From NCBI RefSeq assembly GCF_036227485.1, contig NZ_CP109479.1:4588001-4652000 (forward strand): 64,000 bases of DNA. Reading direction: 5' to 3'. Source of the DNA: Streptomyces sp. NBC_01451 (GTDB taxonomy: Bacteria > Actinomycetota > Actinomycetes > Streptomycetales > Streptomycetaceae). Both the position numbers and the translations under genes were made by a program. Below are positions 32,918 through 41,702 of the stretch, in pieces. The notes beneath the pieces were generated by a model. That model worked only from the letters and a program-made list of their open reading frames with translations. It did no database searches and was not told the DNA's origin. Within the stretch, counting starts at the first letter, position 1, and each line of letters begins with the position of its first letter.

Positions 32918-33437
32918 CGACAACAGCCTCCAGGCGGCCGGACCGATAACGGCGAAGAGCCTCAAGTCCATCGGGTACGAAGATCAGTTGCCGGGTCAGT
33001 TCCCCCAACTCGCCCTCGCTCACCCACCTGTGCCAGGCGATCTCCACCGGGTCGGGAGAAACGTCCTCGACGACCACGGCTTCGTGAACGCCGAGCCAGT
33101 ACGGGCTGATGGCCCCGCGGCAGAGAAACTTGAAGGCGAACCGTACGTCCGCCCGCACCCCCAACTCCTCGGCGAGTTCACGGCGGGCGGCCTCCTCCCA
33201 GCTCTCCCCGACGTCGACAGCGCCGCCCACGAGCCAGTTGTACTGCCCCGGAAACCGCGCGAGCCCATCAGCCCGCCGATGCACCAGCACCCGCCCACCC
33301 GCATCCCGGCACACAGTGGTGGCGACCCGGTGCAGCCACCCCCGCCGAACGGCCTCCCCGCGCTCCACCACCCCGACGACCCGATCCCGCTCGTCCACCC
33401 GTTCCACCAGCTCCACGCGCCCCGAAGGATCGGTCAT
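32904..33437 (-). CDS. NUDIX hydrolase
   Basis: The 177-aa product has a NUDIX box (GGAVDVGESWEEAARRE, then LAEELGV) after an N-terminal region resembling IPP-isomerase-like NUDIX proteins. It would hydrolyse a nucleoside diphosphate linked to another group. ATG 33437 begins MTDPSGRVELVERVDERDRV. The ORF is the last chromosomal gene before the second AICE. The CocE-like gene downstream overlaps it, and joint action is possible but not shown. Confidence 0.82.
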   Translation of the reverse strand: MTDPSGRVELVERVDERDRVVGVVERGEAVRRGWLHRVATTVCRDAGGRVLVHRRADGLARFPGQYNWLVGGAVDVGESWEEAARRELAEELGVRADVRFAFKFLCRGAISPYWLGVHEAVVVEDVSPDPVEIAWHRWVSEGELGELTRQLIFVPDGLEALRRYRSGRLEAVVDEAE

Positions 33438-33534
33438 GGCCCAACGGTGACACAGAAGACAGTAGGGAAGCAGCGGGCGAAGCCCCCGGCCCCAGAGGCA
33501 TGGACACCGACACGAGCAGCCCTGTCTGAACGCC

Positions 33535-33564
33535 AAAGGGCCCCGGAGTGATCCGGGGCCCTTT
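33535..33564 (-). terminator. Original terminator of the tRNA-Arg gene
   Basis: AAAGGGCCCCGG and CCGGGGCCCTTT form a perfect 12-bp stem around AGTGAT, just beyond the 3' end of the tRNA-Arg fragment on the minus strand. It is the native terminator displaced from the tRNA by the inserted element. Confidence 0.8.
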
Positions 33565-33570
33565 GAACTG

Positions 33571-33614
33571 TGTGCACTCGGCAGGATTCGAACCTGCAAC
33601 CTTCTGATCCGTAG
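33571..33614 (-). other. attR: 44-bp 3' fragment of tRNA-Arg(ACG)
   Basis: This 44-bp stretch is identical to the 3' half of the tRNA-Arg gene at 50901-50973 plus two bases, including the T-arm (GGTTCGAATCC on the minus strand). Only GTAGGATCG follows in place of the tRNA 5' half, so it is an att scar. Confidence 0.92.
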
Positions 33615-33699
33615 GATCGGGCGGCTCGTTGGGAGGGCGGCCCACCTCCTCCCGGAGTGATCGCCGACGGTCGCCATCACAGGCCGCTGTGTGCCGTCG

Positions 33700-33720
33700 T
33701 TGCCGTCAGGGTTGCCGTCA
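33700..33720. repeat. Paired TTGCCGTCA repeats, candidate integrase arm sites (left)
   Basis: TTGCCGTCA lies at 33700-33708 and 33712-33720, 12 bp apart and 86-106 bp inside the left att core. The same 9-mer recurs beside the right att core, in the same orientation. Confidence 0.65.
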
Positions 33721-33798
33721 CTTCCGGATCACCGATGGCTGCACCGCCGTGCACATGGAAGGTTTCAAAGAACCCTTGGCCACGGATATCCTCCGGCG

Positions 33799-34782
33799 AT
33801 GTCGAATCAGTCAATGACAGCGGGAGTCGCTCTCGCCGGCGTGATGGCGCACTGTGGCGGAAACCCGGTCGGCGCCGTGGAGTTTCTGGTGAAGGCGATA
33901 GCCTCCGCGCCGGCAGCCCCGGAGCCCTATGCGGCCCTCGCCGAGTTGTGGCAGGACCGGCGCTCGGAGCTGAAAGAGGGCCTCGAAGGAGACGGCTCCT
34001 TGAGCGCTGTGCTGGCGCAGGCGTACTTCCTGTTCCTCGACGGGGACATGGACAACGCGGTGATGGCCCTTGGCTCGGTCACGGGGGTGCGGCCCGACGT
34101 GGCGTGGGGCATCGCTCCCTGGTTCGTCGATCCCCGGTTCCTCGGCGCGGTGAGTGCCGAGGCGTTGGCGGAGGCGTGTCTGCGGACGTTGGACTACGGC
34201 CACAACCTGAACACCGAAGAGATGCGGGAGCGATTCGCTCCCTGGTTCCATGCCCTCGACGTGGTCTCCGAACGCAGTCCTGTACCGGAGTCGCTGGCTG
34301 CCATGGCCCGGCTGCCCCGCGCCTGCGGCCGCTACGAGCTGGCTTTCACCCTCTGCGACCGCGCCGATGCCGTCGATCGGGTCATGTGGACTGCGGTCGC
34401 ACGGGCGAACACCTGGCGCGCGATGGGCGACCTGGACCAGACTGCCGTGGCCTTCGAACAAGCCCTGACTCTGGATGCCACCAACTGGTCCCTCTACCTG
34501 GACCTCGCCGACGTGCGCGCGTTGCAAGGCGACTTCGCCGCAGCAGTGGCCCTCGTCGAACAGGGCGTGCAACATGAACCGCACGAAGCCTCCCTGCGCG
34601 CGGCGGGTGCCGCATATCGCACGCGCCTGTCCGGCTCGTCCGACGACCTGCGCGCCCTGATCGACCTCGCGCCCGGGCTCGCGAACACCTCCTACCGGGA
34701 CCTACTGATCGACTACGCGTGCGCGGGGCCAGGCCTGCCCCGGAGACTCGTGGCCAAGGCCCGCCGCATCAGCGAGAACTGA
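33799..34782 (+). CDS. TPR-like repeat protein
   Basis: The 327-aa protein is alpha-helical with tetratricopeptide-like repeats (GNPVGAVEFLVKAIASAPAA, ANTWRAMGDLDQTAVAFEQA, LDATNWSLYLDLADVRALQG). It starts at ATG 33799 (MSNQSMTAGVALAGVMAHCG). No enzymatic motif is seen. It lies between the left att core and a degenerate att-like repeat, a 1.2-kb segment that may be a remnant of an older element. TPR proteins mediate protein contacts; no partner is evident. Confidence 0.65.
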   Translation: MSNQSMTAGVALAGVMAHCGGNPVGAVEFLVKAIASAPAAPEPYAALAELWQDRRSELKEGLEGDGSLSAVLAQAYFLFLDGDMDNAVMALGSVTGVRPDVAWGIAPWFVDPRFLGAVSAEALAEACLRTLDYGHNLNTEEMRERFAPWFHALDVVSERSPVPESLAAMARLPRACGRYELAFTLCDRADAVDRVMWTAVARANTWRAMGDLDQTAVAFEQALTLDATNWSLYLDLADVRALQGDFAAAVALVEQGVQHEPHEASLRAAGAAYRTRLSGSSDDLRALIDLAPGLANTSYRDLLIDYACAGPGLPRRLVAKARRISEN

Positions 34783-34819
34783 CCACGCGCTCTCTGGCCG
34801 CGGGGCGGTCACCGACAGG

Positions 34820-34845
34820 CGAACCCGCAACCTTCTGATCCGTAG
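34820..34845 (-). repeat. Degenerate copy of the tRNA-Arg att core
   Basis: CGAACCCGCAACCTTCTGATCCGTAG matches the anticodon-to-T-loop part of the att core with one mismatch over 26 bases. It is too long to be chance and lies inside the AICE, so it looks like a scar of an earlier or tandem integration. Confidence 0.7.
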
Positions 34846-35097
34846 CTCTCCGTGGATCGGTCCTTGACGGCCATACCGGCTGCTTTGCGCCGCCTGTGAG
34901 GCCCTGTCGGGCCCAGGTTGCACATACGCGTCCGCGCCTCGTCCGTGTCTGTTGATTTACAACTATCTCTACGGGTTCAAGGCGGCTCGCTACGTTCCCC
35001 GCGCGCGGCCCGGCTCCCGGCCGGGCCTGCACTCCTGTCTCCGCCCCGCTCCAGCCCAGCCGACGCCCGCGCCGCGCGACTGAAAACGAATATGGCG
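34846..35097. other. Intergenic stretch downstream of the PARIS-like pair
   Basis: No gene with good codon bias is seen between the att-like repeat and the DUF4435 gene. The sequence changes from high to visibly lower GC around 35080, the edge of the transferred cargo. Confidence 0.5.
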
Positions 35098-35943
35098 TTA
35101 CTCAGAAAGGTTAAGGAGCGTCAAGAAATCAACGCCCCATTGGCTTGTACGCAAGTATTCGGCTCCCGCGAGCCGGAGTGAAGCTGCGAGCCCTTCAAAG
35201 TCAACACTTTGAGGCTTCCTTGATCCACAGTACCCGCTGAGGGCTGCACCCAGCAGCACTAGAAAGTCTCGACCTCGAAAATAGGGTTGCGAACCCCTTG
35301 GGCAAGCCGGGTACTTACCTACAGACTTGACCCCCATAGCGTAGTCATAAAGAACAGCCTGCCCAGGACTACCGTGGGAAGTGGCACTTAGAGCAGCGCA
35401 ATAAGGCTGCAATCGCAAAATCATATGCCGTTTTTCGATCTTTCCAGCTAGATCGACATCGTCAAAGCTGATACCCCACCCATTTTCCGCATTTGCGCGC
35501 CGCAAACGAGTGACAGGGTCGAGCATCTCGTAAAGTTTCCCCAGAATTCCAGATATCCCACCGCGTGCAGCAATCTTCTGAACACTGCCAAACTCGGCTA
35601 TTAGATCAGCACCGACCTTTGAGACGACAAGCATCGCCTCCAGATCTGCATTTTCGTAAGGATGAAGGGTTGGATACCGCTCGTGCAAATCTGCGACTTC
35701 ATCATCAAAGTCTCTATCTACCACACAAATAAAGTACTCTTGCTTCCAGTCGGCGAGTTGAACTGCCGCATCGAGAGCGACTTTTCGCGTCCCTGCCTGA
35801 AAATACATGACTTCTGCATCGTCGAACGCTCTCTTCAAAATGCGCTCATCTGATTGACCTTCTACGATAGCTACCTGACGCCTATCTCCCTGTCTATGCA
35901 ATCTAATTCTGTCCGCCAAGCGGTCCAGGTCTCGCATAGACAT
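35098..35943 (-). CDS. ariB: DUF4435 TOPRIM-like protein, PARIS effector AriB-like
   Basis: The 281-aa product has a TOPRIM-like start: VAIVEGQSDERIL (E28, D32) and FICVVDRDFDD (D76, D78), the acidic motifs of DUF4435 proteins. In the PARIS anti-phage system AriB is a TOPRIM nuclease held by the AriA ATPase and released on phage trigger, after which it cleaves a tRNA. The gene follows AriA directly; the ATG at 35943 has GGGGGG upstream, while a GTG at 35955 is an alternative. Codon use is far more AT-rich than neighbours, a sign of transfer. The name rests on gene pairing and domain order. Confidence 0.75.
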   Translation of the reverse strand: MSMRDLDRLADRIRLHRQGDRRQVAIVEGQSDERILKRAFDDAEVMYFQAGTRKVALDAAVQLADWKQEYFICVVDRDFDDEVADLHERYPTLHPYENADLEAMLVVSKVGADLIAEFGSVQKIAARGGISGILGKLYEMLDPVTRLRRANAENGWGISFDDVDLAGKIEKRHMILRLQPYCAALSATSHGSPGQAVLYDYAMGVKSVGKYPACPRGSQPYFRGRDFLVLLGAALSGYCGSRKPQSVDFEGLAASLRLAGAEYLRTSQWGVDFLTLLNLSE

Positions 35944-35955
35944 GTTTCCCCCCAC

Positions 35956-37320
35956 CTACTCTTCACCATCCGATTCTTCGTCACTTTCAGTCATTTCCGG
36001 GAGCCCGACTTCTACCGCATCAGGTGCCTCGATCTCTTGCACCAAATCCCAACGACCCTTAATAATCGCACTTGAGTGTGTTGCCAAAACGATTTGGAGT
36101 TCCGAAATTCGAGCCACCTCCGCGATGTCCTCCAAGAAAGAGTGCTTCCATGCTGCGTGCATAGAAATCTCAGGCTCGTCAATCAGTACGAGGGAGCCCC
36201 GCTCCGCCGAAAAGAGAAGCATAGTAAAGACTGCTAGCAGGTGTTGCTCACCCGAAGACAAAGATTGCACACTCACCGGCTTACCGCTAAATTTCGACCG
36301 GAACCTAATTTGCCCCTTCTCGCTGAGATAAACTTCCTTGCCGACGAATTTAGATTCAACGATCCTTCGCAGTGAATTCAACTTCTCATGAATGGGGAGG
36401 AGAGGCTTAAGTTTGCGTTCCCAGTCATCAAGGAATACGTTCAGGATCCTCCTCTCTGTTGTGTCCGCTTCTTCCTCGGGAAAGCGGACGTCAACAGGTC
36501 GGACACTAAGTCCGCTCGCATGGAGTTCCGCATGCTGGTCAGCGATCCTCTGATATCTCTCACGCAAGTCCTGCGAATTAATTGTTGTCTTTGTTCGCTT
36601 TAGAACCCGTGACGCAAAAGTTTGGTCGGCATCTAGAGACTCATTAAGCGACTTCCGTCGAGCATCCGACAGCTGCGCGGAGATCTGCTCGATATAGAGC
36701 TGAATCCTCTTGGCGGCGGCCCCATGCCGACCTTGGCTACTACGCTGCGTCCGCGCAGGATAATTTAGAACGTTATCGAGGCGCTGCGTGTCGATCAGAA
36801 TCGAACTTGCACCTTTATAGAAATCCTCAAGCCAGGTCCCTCGTGTTTGCGCCGTCGCAGAGGGAGCGGCCGGAAGGCCATACCGCTTGGCCATATCAGG
36901 CGACATAACTCGTTCCAAGCGAGTGTCATACCAATTACCGTCGGGTAGGCGCACCGTCCATTCGGGAGTTTCACGCTCCTCGCCGCCCGCGTGGACATAT
37001 GTGATGTCCAGTCGCTGATAGGTACGGATACGCGGCCTCTTCCCCGAGAAGCTAAAGACGATCTCTCCACCTGCTTTGCGAGTTTGACGGACCCTCAGCA
37101 CCCATTTATCGACGTAACGCACTTCGATATCTCTAAACTCGACAGACGCCAAGGTGGACAGATCGAGCATAATGACAGCATGAAGCAAGCGAAGGAAGTG
37201 AGTCTTGCCGATTCCGTTCGGGCCGGAGATGATAGTGATTGGATCAGGCTTTGAAAATTTCACATCATGCCGGATGTATCCAAACAAGCCCTCGATCGTG
37301 ACGGCCTCAATAGTTTTCAT
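35956..37320 (-). CDS. ariA: AAA/ABC-type ATPase, PARIS sensor AriA-like
   Basis: The 454-aa ATPase has Walker A GPNGIGKT (33-40), the ABC signature LSSGEQH (about 354-360), Walker B SLVLIDEPE (376-384) and an H-loop ATHSS, with a helical insertion between them. This is the SMC/AAA15 class. Followed immediately by a DUF4435 gene it matches the PARIS layout, in which AriA forms a multimeric scaffold that detects phage proteins. ATG 37320 follows GAGGA. The C-terminus is strongly acidic (TESDEESDGEE). AT-rich codon use, like ariB. An OLD-type ATPase is an alternative, but OLD proteins usually carry TOPRIM in the same chain. Confidence 0.78.
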   Translation of the reverse strand: MKTIEAVTIEGLFGYIRHDVKFSKPDPITIISGPNGIGKTHFLRLLHAVIMLDLSTLASVEFRDIEVRYVDKWVLRVRQTRKAGGEIVFSFSGKRPRIRTYQRLDITYVHAGGEERETPEWTVRLPDGNWYDTRLERVMSPDMAKRYGLPAAPSATAQTRGTWLEDFYKGASSILIDTQRLDNVLNYPARTQRSSQGRHGAAAKRIQLYIEQISAQLSDARRKSLNESLDADQTFASRVLKRTKTTINSQDLRERYQRIADQHAELHASGLSVRPVDVRFPEEEADTTERRILNVFLDDWERKLKPLLPIHEKLNSLRRIVESKFVGKEVYLSEKGQIRFRSKFSGKPVSVQSLSSGEQHLLAVFTMLLFSAERGSLVLIDEPEISMHAAWKHSFLEDIAEVARISELQIVLATHSSAIIKGRWDLVQEIEAPDAVEVGLPEMTESDEESDGEE

Positions 37321-37899
37321 CTACTGTCCTCACGCAAGCTGACGCCAAAATACATCGTCTATCGGGGTGAAACTGGAAACAGGCTAGTCCAACGGCACGT
37401 CCCTGCGCACCCTCCGTGTAAAAATCGTCACTGAGGGATCGGCTGACTGTGAACAAGGCTGTGCTCATACGCCAGTCGAGGGCTCCGGTTTCGTCGTCAC
37501 GAACCGGCCGTCGCGGCTTGTTGTGGTTGACGGCAAGCCCCGATGGCGCGGCTGAGGCTTGTGGGGGTGCAGCGAGGCATACGCGTGCGTGGTCGGCCGA
37601 CGCACCCACCGTCGTGGCTGACTGTCTACGGCTAAGGTTCGTGCCGCTGCATTGCCAGAAGAACTGACACATCACCCCGGACTGCGGAATACACGTAAAC
37701 AGTGCCGTCGCGTTCCAAGGTCGGGGGATGCATCCCCGGCAGCTCGGGGGGAGGGAGGGATCGTGCCACTCGTGTACCACATCCTGCGGGGAACCACGGG
37801 GATCAGCGGAGACTGACCACAAGTACGACCAGGGGTCCAACGCCACTCCGCCACAGGTCAGCCCAACAATCGCTCGCTGAAGACCCAAGCTTCCCAAGC
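37321..37899. other. Gene-free stretch upstream of ariA (579 bp)
   Basis: I find no frame with streptomycete codon bias or a convincing start here; several short open frames occur but they overlap and have odd composition. It must contain the ariA promoter. The sequence returns to higher GC leftward of about 37450. Confidence 0.5.
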
Positions 37900-38376
37900 T
37901 CAGGGCGCAGTGCCGTCTTCACTGACGCGCAGGTCTTCTCGCATGCGCGCCCGAAGCACAGCAAGGGCGTCGTCATAAGTTCGGCGCCCCTCCAGGTACA
38001 CGGGATCAGTGACCAAGACTCCCTCCATCACCAGATCGCGGAGGTCGCGCAAACGGCGGAAGGCATCCTCCGAGGCCTCTACCACGCGGCGGGGCGCACT
38101 GATGGTCATCTGATACCTCAGTCCGATGCACGGCCCGAATGCTTCGCGAGCTCTGGCGCGGCGCGTCGAGGGTTCCATTTCCGGGTCACGAGCCATGTTG
38201 CCGCAGGCGTGACGGGCCTCGGACAGGCCGGCCAGGTAGTCCCCATACTGACCACGACGCGCTTGCGTCTCACGATCTAAGCGCTCCCGCTTCCACCGTT
38301 GACGGTCCAGAAGCATGGCGGAACCTGTGGCGATCGCCGCGCCAACTATGGTGCTGATCAAGGTGGTCCACTGCAT
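37900..38376 (-). CDS. N-terminally membrane-anchored helical protein
   Basis: The 158-aa product begins MQWTTLISTIVGAAIATGSA, a single membrane helix, followed by a long charged helical part (RQRWKRERLDRETQARRGQY) that could form a coiled coil. This is a common small streptomycete membrane protein type with no known role. The ATG at 38376 is chosen because the upstream extension has poor codon use. It may be cargo of the AICE rather than part of its core. Confidence 0.6.
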   Translation of the reverse strand: MQWTTLISTIVGAAIATGSAMLLDRQRWKRERLDRETQARRGQYGDYLAGLSEARHACGNMARDPEMEPSTRRARAREAFGPCIGLRYQMTISAPRRVVEASEDAFRRLRDLRDLVMEGVLVTDPVYLEGRRTYDDALAVLRARMREDLRVSEDGTAP

Positions 38377-38726
38377 AGACCGACCGTAGCCACTGGCACG
38401 ACGCCCGTCGGCCCCGCACCACAACCGCACCAGATCGAGCGGGAAACAACGGGAACCACGGTGAAAGCAGTCGAGCCCGAAGAGGCCGCAGCCCAGCCGT
38501 TCGCCCAGGTCAACGCACTAACTGGCCCCAAAGTGCCACAGCTTCCCAAGCTGATGTCCTCTGGTGTACTCCATCCACCATTCCCCCCTCCTGACGTTTG
38601 GCCGCTCCAGGCGGAGTAGGGAGCACGTGAAGTACATCTCGTCAAAGTGACGCGAAAAGAGTCGAACGTGCGCCCACCTCCACCTCGGTCTGAGATCCTG
38701 GAGACCGATCGAGAGGGGCCGCAGGT

Positions 38727-39260
38727 ATGGAGTGGAAGACCCACGGTGAGCGACAGATCTACACGAACAAGTGGGTGAACCTGTGTCTGGTCGACGTCCA
38801 GCAGCCTGACGGGCGCAGGTGGGAGTACCACGTCGTTCGCCTCCGGCACCTGGCCGTGGCCGCCGTGGTCAACGACCGCCAGGAGGTGCTGATGATGTGG
38901 CGGCACCGCTTCATCACCGACTCGTGGGCCTGGGAGTTGCCCATGGGCCTGGTCGAGGAGGGCGAGTCCCCTGAAGAGGCTGCGGCCCGTGAAGTCCTGG
39001 AGGAAACGGGCTGGCGCCCCGGCCCCATCAAGCCCCTGATCTACGCCGAGCCGGCCAACGGGATCACCGACTCACAGCACCACGTCTTCCGCGCGGACGG
39101 CGCGACCTACGACGGCCCGCCCACGGAGAAGAACGAGTCCGACCGCATCGAGTGGATCCCCCTCCGCGAGGTACGCGGCATGATCGACCGCCGCGAGATC
39201 GTGAGCAGCGGATCCCTCGTCGGCCTCCTCTACGTGCTCATGGACGAAGCGATCCGCTGA
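38727..39260 (+). CDS. NUDIX hydrolase of the AICE (Pif-like position)
   Basis: The 177-aa protein has a full NUDIX box (MGLVEEGESPEEAAAREV, LEETGW) and an ADP-ribose pyrophosphatase-like layout. In pSAM2 the immunity protein Pif, which blocks redundant transfer, contains a NUDIX motif, so the same role is possible here; that is inference from context. GAGGGG precedes the ATG. It converges with the XRE-TPR gene and overlaps it by 23 bp. Confidence 0.78.
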   Translation: MEWKTHGERQIYTNKWVNLCLVDVQQPDGRRWEYHVVRLRHLAVAAVVNDRQEVLMMWRHRFITDSWAWELPMGLVEEGESPEEAAAREVLEETGWRPGPIKPLIYAEPANGITDSQHHVFRADGATYDGPPTEKNESDRIEWIPLREVRGMIDRREIVSSGSLVGLLYVLMDEAIR

Positions 39261-40578
39261 CCGGTGGGAGGAGTTCCCGTAGCCGTGCCTCGAAAGCCAG
39301 TGCTACGGGCTCCCGCCTATGCGGGGCCAACTGCTCGTAGAACTCCCGGAGATGGCCCGACACCCGCTCGGAGGACACCGCCGACGCGGGCACCAGCGCT
39401 TGCGTGGCGGTGTGGCAGGCCTGGGCAAGCTTCCCTTGGTCCAGCTGCGTACGAGCCAGCCAGAAAGCGTGAAACGCGCGCCCGCGTTGGTTGGTGCTGT
39501 TCTCCCGCCGCAAAGCATCCGCGATCAAGGGCTCAGCGGTCGCAGCCTCCCCCAGCCGGCCGTGAGCAATGCCGGTGTCCACTATGAGCTTCAGCTCGTC
39601 GAAGTAGGTCACCCACGACGGGTCCGGGTCGTTCGCCTCGATCTGCTCGAAGTGGCGGTGCGCTTCCCCGATCGCCCGGTGCGTGGAGTCCCGGTTGCCG
39701 AGGGTGGCATGGGCGAAGGCCTCGCGCATGGACAGCATCGACATGACGCGCGGTGTGGTGCCGAGAGCTGGGCGGGCCTGGTCCTGAGCGGCGGTGACGA
39801 GTGCGAGAGAGTCCCCCGGCTTGTCCTGGTACGTGGCCTGCAAGCTCATGCAGGCCAGGACGTTGGCCATGAACTGACGGTCGTCGATTTCCTTGGCCAG
39901 TTGCAGGGCCTCGGTGAAGTACGCGCGGGCCTGGTTGTACTGGCGGGCGTCGAAGTAGGTCCAGCCGGTGAGGCGCGCCAACTCGGCCGCGATTCCGTAC
40001 AGGCCGTTCTGGATGGACGGCGGTCGGGTCTCCTTCAACAGGCCCACGACATGCCGGAGCTGACCGACGATGGCCGGCCTCAGAGCCTCGCCGCCGTGCT
40101 GGTCGTCCCGTCGCCAGTAGTCCTCGATGGAGGATCGGAACGCTGCAAGTGTGGCTGTGCTGAGGCTCGTTCGTGTGGCGAGAGCCAGGATGCTGTCCAC
40201 ATCCGGCCCCGGCAGAGACGCGGGGGTCGGCTGTGCTGGCTCCGGCGCCTGTGGTGCCTCGCGCTCGGTGACCGCGAGAGCCTGGGGCGTCTCCCAGGGA
40301 CGACGGGCAAGTCCGAGCATGTGTCCTGGGATGCGCAAGCCGTCCGCGATGCGTTCGACGACGTCCATGTGGAGCAACTGACGTTGCCCAGCGATCACTT
40401 CGCCGACTCGGCTGGGTGTCAGCTCGCATCGCCTGGCGATCTTCGACGGGTAGATGCCCGCCTTGGTCTTGACCAGCCGGAAGACTCTGCCGAAGTCCCG
40501 TACCCGGCACGCGTTGATCATCTCGGGATCGGTGAGCAGCCTGGCAGGCAGTTCCTGCGGCCGGTCGGCGTCGGGCAT
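39238..40578 (-). CDS. XRE-family regulator with TPR domain
   Basis: The 446-aa protein has an N-terminal HTH (GIYPSKIARRCELTPSRVGE, then VIAGQRQLLHMDVVERIADG) and a C-terminal half of tetratricopeptide-like helices (YFDARQYNQARAYFTEALQL, RPPSIQNGLYGIAAELARLT). TPR-type XRE proteins often respond to peptides or proteins. It is divergent from a small-protein operon, with a palindromic operator in between, so it probably controls that operon. ATG 40578 is chosen over an upstream in-frame codon. Confidence 0.82.
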   Translation of the reverse strand: MPDADRPQELPARLLTDPEMINACRVRDFGRVFRLVKTKAGIYPSKIARRCELTPSRVGEVIAGQRQLLHMDVVERIADGLRIPGHMLGLARRPWETPQALAVTEREAPQAPEPAQPTPASLPGPDVDSILALATRTSLSTATLAAFRSSIEDYWRRDDQHGGEALRPAIVGQLRHVVGLLKETRPPSIQNGLYGIAAELARLTGWTYFDARQYNQARAYFTEALQLAKEIDDRQFMANVLACMSLQATYQDKPGDSLALVTAAQDQARPALGTTPRVMSMLSMREAFAHATLGNRDSTHRAIGEAHRHFEQIEANDPDPSWVTYFDELKLIVDTGIAHGRLGEAATAEPLIADALRRENSTNQRGRAFHAFWLARTQLDQGKLAQACHTATQALVPASAVSSERVSGHLREFYEQLAPHRREPVALAFEARLRELLPPVSGSLRP

Positions 40579-40639
40579 CGGGCAAGCTCCCACACTGCGA
40601 GGGCTACACAACGTCGCTGATTCTCTACTTCCCGCGATG

Positions 40640-40656
40640 TTACCCAAGTTGGGTAA
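40640..40656. promoter_or_regulatory. Palindromic operator TTACCCAA-G-TTGGGTAA
   Basis: A perfect 8-bp inverted repeat with a one-base centre lies midway between the divergent starts at 40578 and 40705. It is the obvious binding site for the XRE-TPR regulator. Confidence 0.72.
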
Positions 40657-40704
40657 TCAGCCTGACCTTTTGGCGGGGGTACCCGGTTCGCGATGCTCGT
40701 GTGC

Positions 40705-40935
40705 ATGGCGAGCAATCAGCAGACCAGACCAGGCATCGGTGAACTGGCCAAGGACAGCAACAGGGACCGCATCGGCGTCGTCATGGGCAAGTGCGGGGGC
40801 CGTGTGCAGATGCGGCCGATCCGTGGCGGCCTGGAGTGGGATGCCATTCCGGACGACGTGGTGGCACTCAGTGCGCGAGAGGAACTGAGCGCACGTCTGA
40901 CCATCAAGAACGGCAACAGTCTGGGTGGGTTGTGA
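40705..40935 (+). CDS. Small conserved streptomycete protein
   Basis: The 76-aa product has the pattern RDRIGVVMGKCGGRVQMRPI, then GGLEWDAIPDDV and EELSAR. I recall this as a widespread small streptomycete family often found next to XRE regulators; its function is unknown. The fold may be a small beta barrel. It is the first gene of the operon controlled from the palindrome at 40640, and its stop overlaps the next start. Confidence 0.65.
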   Translation: MASNQQTRPGIGELAKDSNRDRIGVVMGKCGGRVQMRPIRGGLEWDAIPDDVVALSAREELSARLTIKNGNSLGGL

Positions 40936-41033
40936 TGCGCGCCATCGGCCGGTACGCGGGAGTCCTTTTCATCATCTGCATCAGCGGTTCGTGCGGCCTG
41001 GTGATCGGCGCGGCTCTCGGTATCCGCCAGTAG
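40935..41033 (+). CDS. 32-aa single-helix membrane peptide
   Basis: The product is MRAIGRYAGVLFIICISGSC plus twelve residues, one membrane helix flanked by basic residues. Its ATG overlaps the previous stop (TGATG), so it is translated with it. It resembles the size of a toxin, holin-like or signalling peptide, but no specific family is recognised. Confidence 0.5.
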   Translation: MRAIGRYAGVLFIICISGSCGLVIGAALGIRQ

Positions 41034-41188
41034 ACCGGCCGCCCCGGACAGGTGCCAGTTCACGGCTCCCCCGTCCCCGTCCGGGGCCGGCCCTTCCAAA
41101 CCTGCCCCCTGATCGTCTGCTAGAGCCCAGCTCGGCGACCAGGACGGCATGCCCGTGCCACGCACCACCTCACACCGGGAGATTGCAC

Positions 41189-41632
41189 ATGACGGCAACG
41201 GCGAACGATCAGCGGACCGGTCGCGCGGTGGCTGGTGAGGAATTGTTCGAGAGCCTCGCCCACTTCGTGGTCATCCACAACGGGCAGTCGACCGAGCGCG
41301 CGGAGCGGATCGCGGACCAGGCGGTTGCGTTCCTGGTCACGGCGGCCACCGCCACCGTTCCCATGGTCCCGTCCGATGACGTGGACCTCGGCCTCCACGC
41401 GCTCATCCTGCATACGAAGGAGTACGCCGCGCTGTGCGAGCAGTACGCGGGTCGCTTTCTGCACCACAACCCGAAGCCGGGTGGAGGTGCACGCGACCCG
41501 GAGATGGTCGCCGCCTCGGCACGCGCCATCAAGGCGGGCGGGTTCATGGTCTTCGACGACCTGTGGACCGTGAACGGCGTGAATCTCGCGCAGTGCGACT
41601 CGGACTGCGGCCGACCGTACGGTCAGGCGTAG
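41189..41632 (+). CDS. Glycine-rich-domain-type (GRDP-like) small protein
   Basis: The 147-aa protein has the motif ALILHTKEYAALCEQYAGRF, LHHNPKPGGG, which resembles the conserved motif of GRDP/DUF1399 proteins (L-x-H-T-x-x-Y and HHxP). It starts at ATG 41189 with GGGAG upstream. The His-rich motif could bind a metal or peptide. It is the third gene of the cluster and lies before a kinase-like gene. Function unknown. Confidence 0.6.
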   Translation: MTATANDQRTGRAVAGEELFESLAHFVVIHNGQSTERAERIADQAVAFLVTAATATVPMVPSDDVDLGLHALILHTKEYAALCEQYAGRFLHHNPKPGGGARDPEMVAASARAIKAGGFMVFDDLWTVNGVNLAQCDSDCGRPYGQA

Positions 41633-41702
41633 CACACGACAACAGCGACGCGGCCGGCCCGAACTCGTGGTCGGCCGCGCTCGCCTGGAAGGAGAAGAGA
41701 CG

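Noticed and set aside
33571..33614. Second tRNA-Arg gene
   Set aside because: Only the 3' half is present; no D-arm or 5' acceptor strand.
37307..37897. Minus-strand 196-codon frame upstream of ariA
   Set aside because: Composition is not protein-like, it overlaps the ariA start, and no ribosome-binding site is seen.
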